From: Sphingopyxis sp. YF1
GTDB taxonomy: Bacteria; Pseudomonadota; Alphaproteobacteria; Sphingomonadales; Sphingomonadaceae
Reading direction: 5' to 3'
Length of the DNA stretch: 64,000 nucleotides
NCBI RefSeq assembly: GCF_022701295.1
Contig: NZ_CP033204.1
Coordinates: 1,550,001-1,614,000 of the forward strand
Shown piece by piece: positions 60,709-64,000 of this stretch. The notes under the pieces were generated by a model. The model did not search any database and had not been told where the DNA came from. It saw nothing but the letters and a program-made list of their open reading frames with translations. How positions within the stretch are numbered: the first letter of the stretch is position 1; the number at the start of each line of letters is the position of its first letter. Position numbers and translations under genes: made by a program.

Positions 60709-60904
60709 GTTTCGCCTCCGCGATCAACCGGTCCAATTCGCCAATTACCGCAGCCACTTCGGCTTTCAGCGCCGATTGTTCGGCAGGGGGTAGCGCGGTG
60801 GCGGACTGGACGGGGCGGGTGGCGCGCTCGGTCAGCGCCTTTTCCATCCGGCTGATCGCCCGTTCGATGCGGCCGATGGCGAGGCTGGCGTCGTCGAGTT
60901 CCAT
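60701..60904 (-). CDS. Small coiled-coil protein upstream of zapA
   Basis: A 67-residue hydrophilic protein, MELDDASLAIGRIERAISRM to DRLIAEAKHG, that is nearly all helix with heptad-like Ile/Leu spacing. ATG 60904. Its stop overlaps zapA, so the two are translated together. Similar small proteins occur before zapA in related bacteria. It may be a partner in the division apparatus, but no function is known to me. Confidence 0.75.
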   Translation of the reverse strand: MELDDASLAIGRIERAISRMEKALTERATRPVQSATALPPAEQSALKAEVAAVIGELDRLIAEAKHG

Positions 60905-61041
60905 GCGTCTAGGCGTAGCAGCGGTGAATTGCGCCCTCAAGCGCGCATTTCTTGCCGCCAGCGGTTGACTTCGCGGCCTCCCCCCGCAAAGGGCTGTCCC
61001 CACCGAATCCCGCCACCTGCCCAACCTTTTCCGGGGGAATT

Positions 61042-63009
61042 ATGACACTGCCCGAACGTCAGCTCGCCAACGCGGTCCGCGCGCTTGCGATGGACGCCGT
61101 ACAGACCGCGAACAGCGGCCACCCGGGAATGCCGATGGGCATGGCCGACGTCGCCACCGTCCTTTATGCGAACTATCTGAAATTTGACCCGGCCGATCCG
61201 AAGTGGCCTGACCGTGATCGATTCGTCCTGTCGGCGGGGCATGGATCGATGCTCGCCTATGCGACGCTGCACCTTGCCGGTTATGCGCGTCCGACGATCG
61301 ACGACATCCGCAATTTCCGTCAGCTGCACAGCCCGTGCGCGGGGCATCCCGAGAATTTCGAGCTTGAGGGTATCGAGACGACGACGGGACCGCTGGGGCA
61401 GGGCTTGGCGACCGCGGTCGGCATGGCGATCGCCGAGCGTCATCTCAACGCGCTCTACGGTGACGATCTGGTCGACCATCGCACCTATGTCATCGCCGGG
61501 GACGGCTGCCTGATGGAGGGCATCAACCACGAGGCCATCGGTCTGGCGGGTCACTTGCAACTTGGCCGGCTCATCGTGCTGTGGGACGACAACAAGATCA
61601 CGATCGACGGGTCGACCGATCTGTCGACGAGCGAGGATGTCAAGGCGCGTTACGCCGCTACCGGCTGGCACGTCGACAGCTGCGACGGGCACGATCCCGC
61701 CGACATTCGTCGCGCGCTCGATGGCGCGATTGCCGACAATCGCCCCTCGCTGATCGCCTGCCGCACGCTGATCGGTTTCGGCGCCCCCAACAAGCAGGGC
61801 ACCTCGGCAACGCATGGCTCGCCGCTCGGGGCTGACGAAATCGCCGCGACGCGGGCGAATCTCGGCTGGACCGCGGCTCCCTTCGAAATTCCTGCGGACA
61901 TTGCCGCAGCGTGGGCCGCATTCGGTGAAGCAGGCAAGAAGCTTCACGCGGAATGGAGTGATCGACTTGCAAGCAACGAAAAGAAAAGCGAATTTGACGC
62001 TCGACTGAGCGGCGATGTTGTTCCCGGCGACGCCTTCAAGGCCTATCTCGATGGACTCGTTGCCGAGCCGCCGAAGGTGGCGACGCGCAAGGCGTCGGAA
62101 AATACCCTGACCGCGCTGACGGCGGACATCGCGTCGCTGGTCGGCGGCAGCGCTGACCTTACCGGTTCGAACAATACCAAAACGTCATCGACTAATGCTC
62201 TGACAAAAGATGATTATTCCGGCCGTTATCTCTATTATGGCATCCGCGAATTCGGCATGTCGGCGGCAATGAACGGCATGGCGTTGCACGGCGGCATCAT
62301 CCCCTATGGCGGCACTTTCCTCGTCTTTGCCGACTATTGCCGCGCCGCGATCCGCCTGTCGGCGCTCCAGCAGCAGCGCGTCGTCTATGTCATGACACAC
62401 GACAGCATCGGGCTCGGCGAGGATGGCCCGACGCACCAGCCGATCGAGCATCTGCAATCGCTGCGCGCGATGCCGAACCTGCTCGTGATGCGCCCCGCCG
62501 ACGCGGTCGAAACCGCCGAATGCTGGGCGCTTGCGCTGGCGCAGAAGGATCGTCCGTCGCTGCTCGCGCTCACGCGCCAGAATCTGCCCGCCCTGCGTCA
62601 TGACGTCAGCGAAAATCTATGCCTGAAGGGCGGTTACCGCCTTCGCGGCGCATCGGCGGCGCGCAAGGTGGTGCTCGTTGCCACCGGCTCCGAAGTCTCT
62701 CTGGCGCTCGACGTTGCCGACAAGCTCGAGGCCGCGGGTCATGGCGCCGACGTCGTCTCGATGGTCTCGACCGAGCTCTTCGACGAACAGGACGCCGCCT
62801 ACCAGGCCGATATTCTGCCCGGCGACGCGCTGATCGTCTCGATCGAGGCAGGGACGACCTTTGGCTGGGAACGCTACACCGGCCGCGACGGCCTGCGTTT
62901 CGGTATCGACAGCTTCGGCGCTTCGGCACCGATCGACGATCTTTACGATCACTTCGGCCTGACAGCCGGGAAGATCACCCCCCAGATCTTGGCACGGCTC
63001 GGCGTCTAG
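61042..63009 (+). CDS. tkt: Transketolase
   Basis: A 655-residue thiamine-diphosphate enzyme of the pentose phosphate pathway that moves two-carbon units between sugar phosphates. ATG 61042 (GGGGGAAT upstream). Landmarks: ANSGHPGMPMGMAD, DRFVLSAGHGSMLAYATLHL, TTGPLGQGLATAVGMA, the ThDP motif GDGCLMEGINHEAIGLAGH to DDNKITIDG, and in the second half GIREFGMSAAMNGMALHGG with the catalytic Glu and HDSIGLGEDGPTHQPIE. It is followed closely by gap, a common pairing in alphaproteobacteria. Confidence 0.97.
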   Translation: MTLPERQLANAVRALAMDAVQTANSGHPGMPMGMADVATVLYANYLKFDPADPKWPDRDRFVLSAGHGSMLAYATLHLAGYARPTIDDIRNFRQLHSPCAGHPENFELEGIETTTGPLGQGLATAVGMAIAERHLNALYGDDLVDHRTYVIAGDGCLMEGINHEAIGLAGHLQLGRLIVLWDDNKITIDGSTDLSTSEDVKARYAATGWHVDSCDGHDPADIRRALDGAIADNRPSLIACRTLIGFGAPNKQGTSATHGSPLGADEIAATRANLGWTAAPFEIPADIAAAWAAFGEAGKKLHAEWSDRLASNEKKSEFDARLSGDVVPGDAFKAYLDGLVAEPPKVATRKASENTLTALTADIASLVGGSADLTGSNNTKTSSTNALTKDDYSGRYLYYGIREFGMSAAMNGMALHGGIIPYGGTFLVFADYCRAAIRLSALQQQRVVYVMTHDSIGLGEDGPTHQPIEHLQSLRAMPNLLVMRPADAVETAECWALALAQKDRPSLLALTRQNLPALRHDVSENLCLKGGYRLRGASAARKVVLVATGSEVSLALDVADKLEAAGHGADVVSMVSTELFDEQDAAYQADILPGDALIVSIEAGTTFGWERYTGRDGLRFGIDSFGASAPIDDLYDHFGLTAGKITPQILARLGV

Positions 63010-63045
63010 GCCGACCGAAACTCTCTTCAGAAAGGATTTTTCGAG

Positions 63046-64000
63046 ATGGCAGTGAAGGTTGCAATCAACGGGTTCGGACGCATCGGCCGCAACGTGGCGC
63101 GCGCGATTCTGGAGCGTACCGACCACGATCTCGAACTCGTGTCGATCAACGACCTGGGCGATGCCAAGGCGAATGCCCGCCTGCTTCGCAATGACTCGGT
63201 TCACGGCGCTTTCAACGGTACCGTCGAAGTCGACGGCAGCGACCTGATCATCAACGGCAAGCGCATCCAGGTGACTGCCGAGCGCGATCCGGCGGCGCTG
63301 CCGCATGCCGCCAACGGCATCGACATCGTGATGGAATGCACGGGCTTCTTCACCAACAAGGCCGGTGGCCAGAAGCATCTCGACGCCGGCGCGAAGCGTG
63401 TGTTGATCTCGGCCCCTGCCAAGGAAGTCGACCTGACCGTCGTCTATGGCGTCAACGACGACCAGATCACCGCCGATCACCTGATCATCTCGAACGCGTC
63501 GTGCACCACCAACTGCCTCGCGCCCTTCGCCAAGGTGCTGCACGAGGCGATCGGTATCGAGCGCGGGCTGATGACCACGATCCACGCTTACACCAACGAC
63601 CAGAAGATCCTCGACCAGATCCATGACGATCCGCGTCGCGCGCGCGCCGCCGCGATGTCGATGATTCCGACCTCGACCGGCGCCGCGGTAGCCGTCGGCC
63701 TGGTTCTGCCCGAACTCAAGGGCAAGCTCGACGGTTCGTCGATCCGCGTCCCGACCCCGAATGTCTCGGTCGTCGACCTGACCTTCACGCCATCGCGCGA
63801 CACGACAAAGGAAGAAGTCAACGCGGTGCTCAAGGCCGCAGCCGAAGGCCCGCTGAAGGGCGTGCTCGGTTATACCGAAGAGCCGCTGGTCTCGATCGAC
63901 TTCAACCATAATGCGGCGAGCTCGACCATCGACAGTCTCGAAACCGCGGTCATCGACGGCAAGCTGGTGCGCGTGCTCAGCTGGTACGACAATGAATGGG
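63046..64000 (+). CDS. gap: Glyceraldehyde-3-phosphate dehydrogenase, type I (C-terminus outside window)
   Basis: About 318 residues of a type I GAPDH, cut by the window end shortly before the usual C-terminus. NAD site [18 protein letters not shown], the active-site Cys in [17 protein letters not shown], catalytic His in [10 protein letters not shown], and the closing [10 protein letters not shown]. It starts at ATG 63046 with AAAGGA upstream, 36 bp after transketolase, so the two form a carbon-metabolism operon. Confidence 0.96.
   Translation, partial: MAVKVAINGFGRIGRNVARAILERTDHDLELVSINDLGDAKANARLLRNDSVHGAFNGTVEVDGSDLIINGKRIQVTAERDPAALPHAANGIDIVMECTGFFTNKAGGQKHLDAGAKRVLISAPAKEVDLTVVYGVNDDQITADHLIISNASCTTNCLAPFAKVLHEAIGIERGLMTTIHAYTNDQKILDQIHDDPRRARAAAMSMIPTSTGAAVAVGLVLPELKGKLDGSSIRVPTPNVSVVDLTFTPSRDTTKEEVNAVLKAAAEGPLKGVLGYTEEPLVSIDFNHNAASSTIDSLETAVIDGKLVRVLSWYDNEW

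Noticed and set aside
1-64000. CRISPR array, prophage or insertion sequence
   Set aside because: No regularly spaced direct repeats, integrase, transposase or phage structural genes are present; the repeats found are palindromic elements only.

Overview
The window is about two-thirds G+C, with tightly packed and often overlapping genes, many GTG/TTG starts, and several TonB-dependent receptors. It carries CpdR, a fcl/6S RNA/zapA neighbourhood, a DUF2842 protein and a coding-region palindromic repeat of the type that encodes the peptide PEPVEG. Together these point to the alphaproteobacterial order Sphingomonadales, most likely a Sphingopyxis-like chromosome (inference from gene content and synteny, no search run). 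I see no phage, insertion sequence, integrase or CRISPR array.

Left part (1-15.7 kb): amino-acid and peptide uptake and breakdown. An ECF sigma factor, a cystathionine-lyase-type PLP enzyme and a TonB receptor (cut by the window start) form one leftward unit. Divergent from it are a cation symporter and an Lrp/AsnC regulator. A second TonB receptor is followed by two exported amidohydrolases, one of which has lost its metal-binding HxH. A second symporter coupled to a RidA protein, and an amidohydrolase with a C-terminal CIA30-like domain, complete the region.

15.7-31.3 kb: catabolic operons. A sulfide-oxidation unit encodes a persulfide-dioxygenase-like MBL protein, a DUF442-SQR fusion and a TauE/SafE exporter. 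An alr-dadA-ridA D-alanine operon is divergent from its Lrp-type regulator. An AraC regulator stands alone. A complete histidine-utilisation regulon follows (hutF-hutC leftward, hutI-hutH-hutG-hutU rightward), with a perfect 16-bp palindrome between the two arms as the likely HutC operator.

31.3-38.6 kb: iron. A PepSY/DUF2271/DUF4198/ApbE unit behind a Fur-like site faces a tonB / siderophore receptor / PiuC-type hydroxylase unit that carries strong Fur-like boxes. The DUF2271 protein has a flavinylation-like motif, so the first unit may be a flavin-based electron-transfer or iron-reduction module.

38.6-49.7 kb: housekeeping and central metabolism. It holds an alpha/beta hydrolase, an SDR, a glycosyltransferase, an ECF sigma/anti-sigma pair, tRNA-Val(GAC), cpdR with an N-formylglutamate amidohydrolase paralogue, tRNA-Pro(CGG), thyA, and the branched-chain 2-oxoacid dehydrogenase genes for E1alpha, E1beta and E2. 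The E2 linker contains an in-frame palindromic element.

49.7-57.8 kb: a four-gene leftward cluster of exported DUF11-type proteins ending in a 1693-residue protein with an outer-membrane-barrel-like C-terminus. This is the least explained system here. 57.8-64 kb: an AI-2E family transporter, tRNA-Asp(GTC), DUF2842, 5-formyl-THF cyclo-ligase, a 6S RNA candidate, zapA, a small coiled-coil protein, transketolase and gap (cut by the window end).
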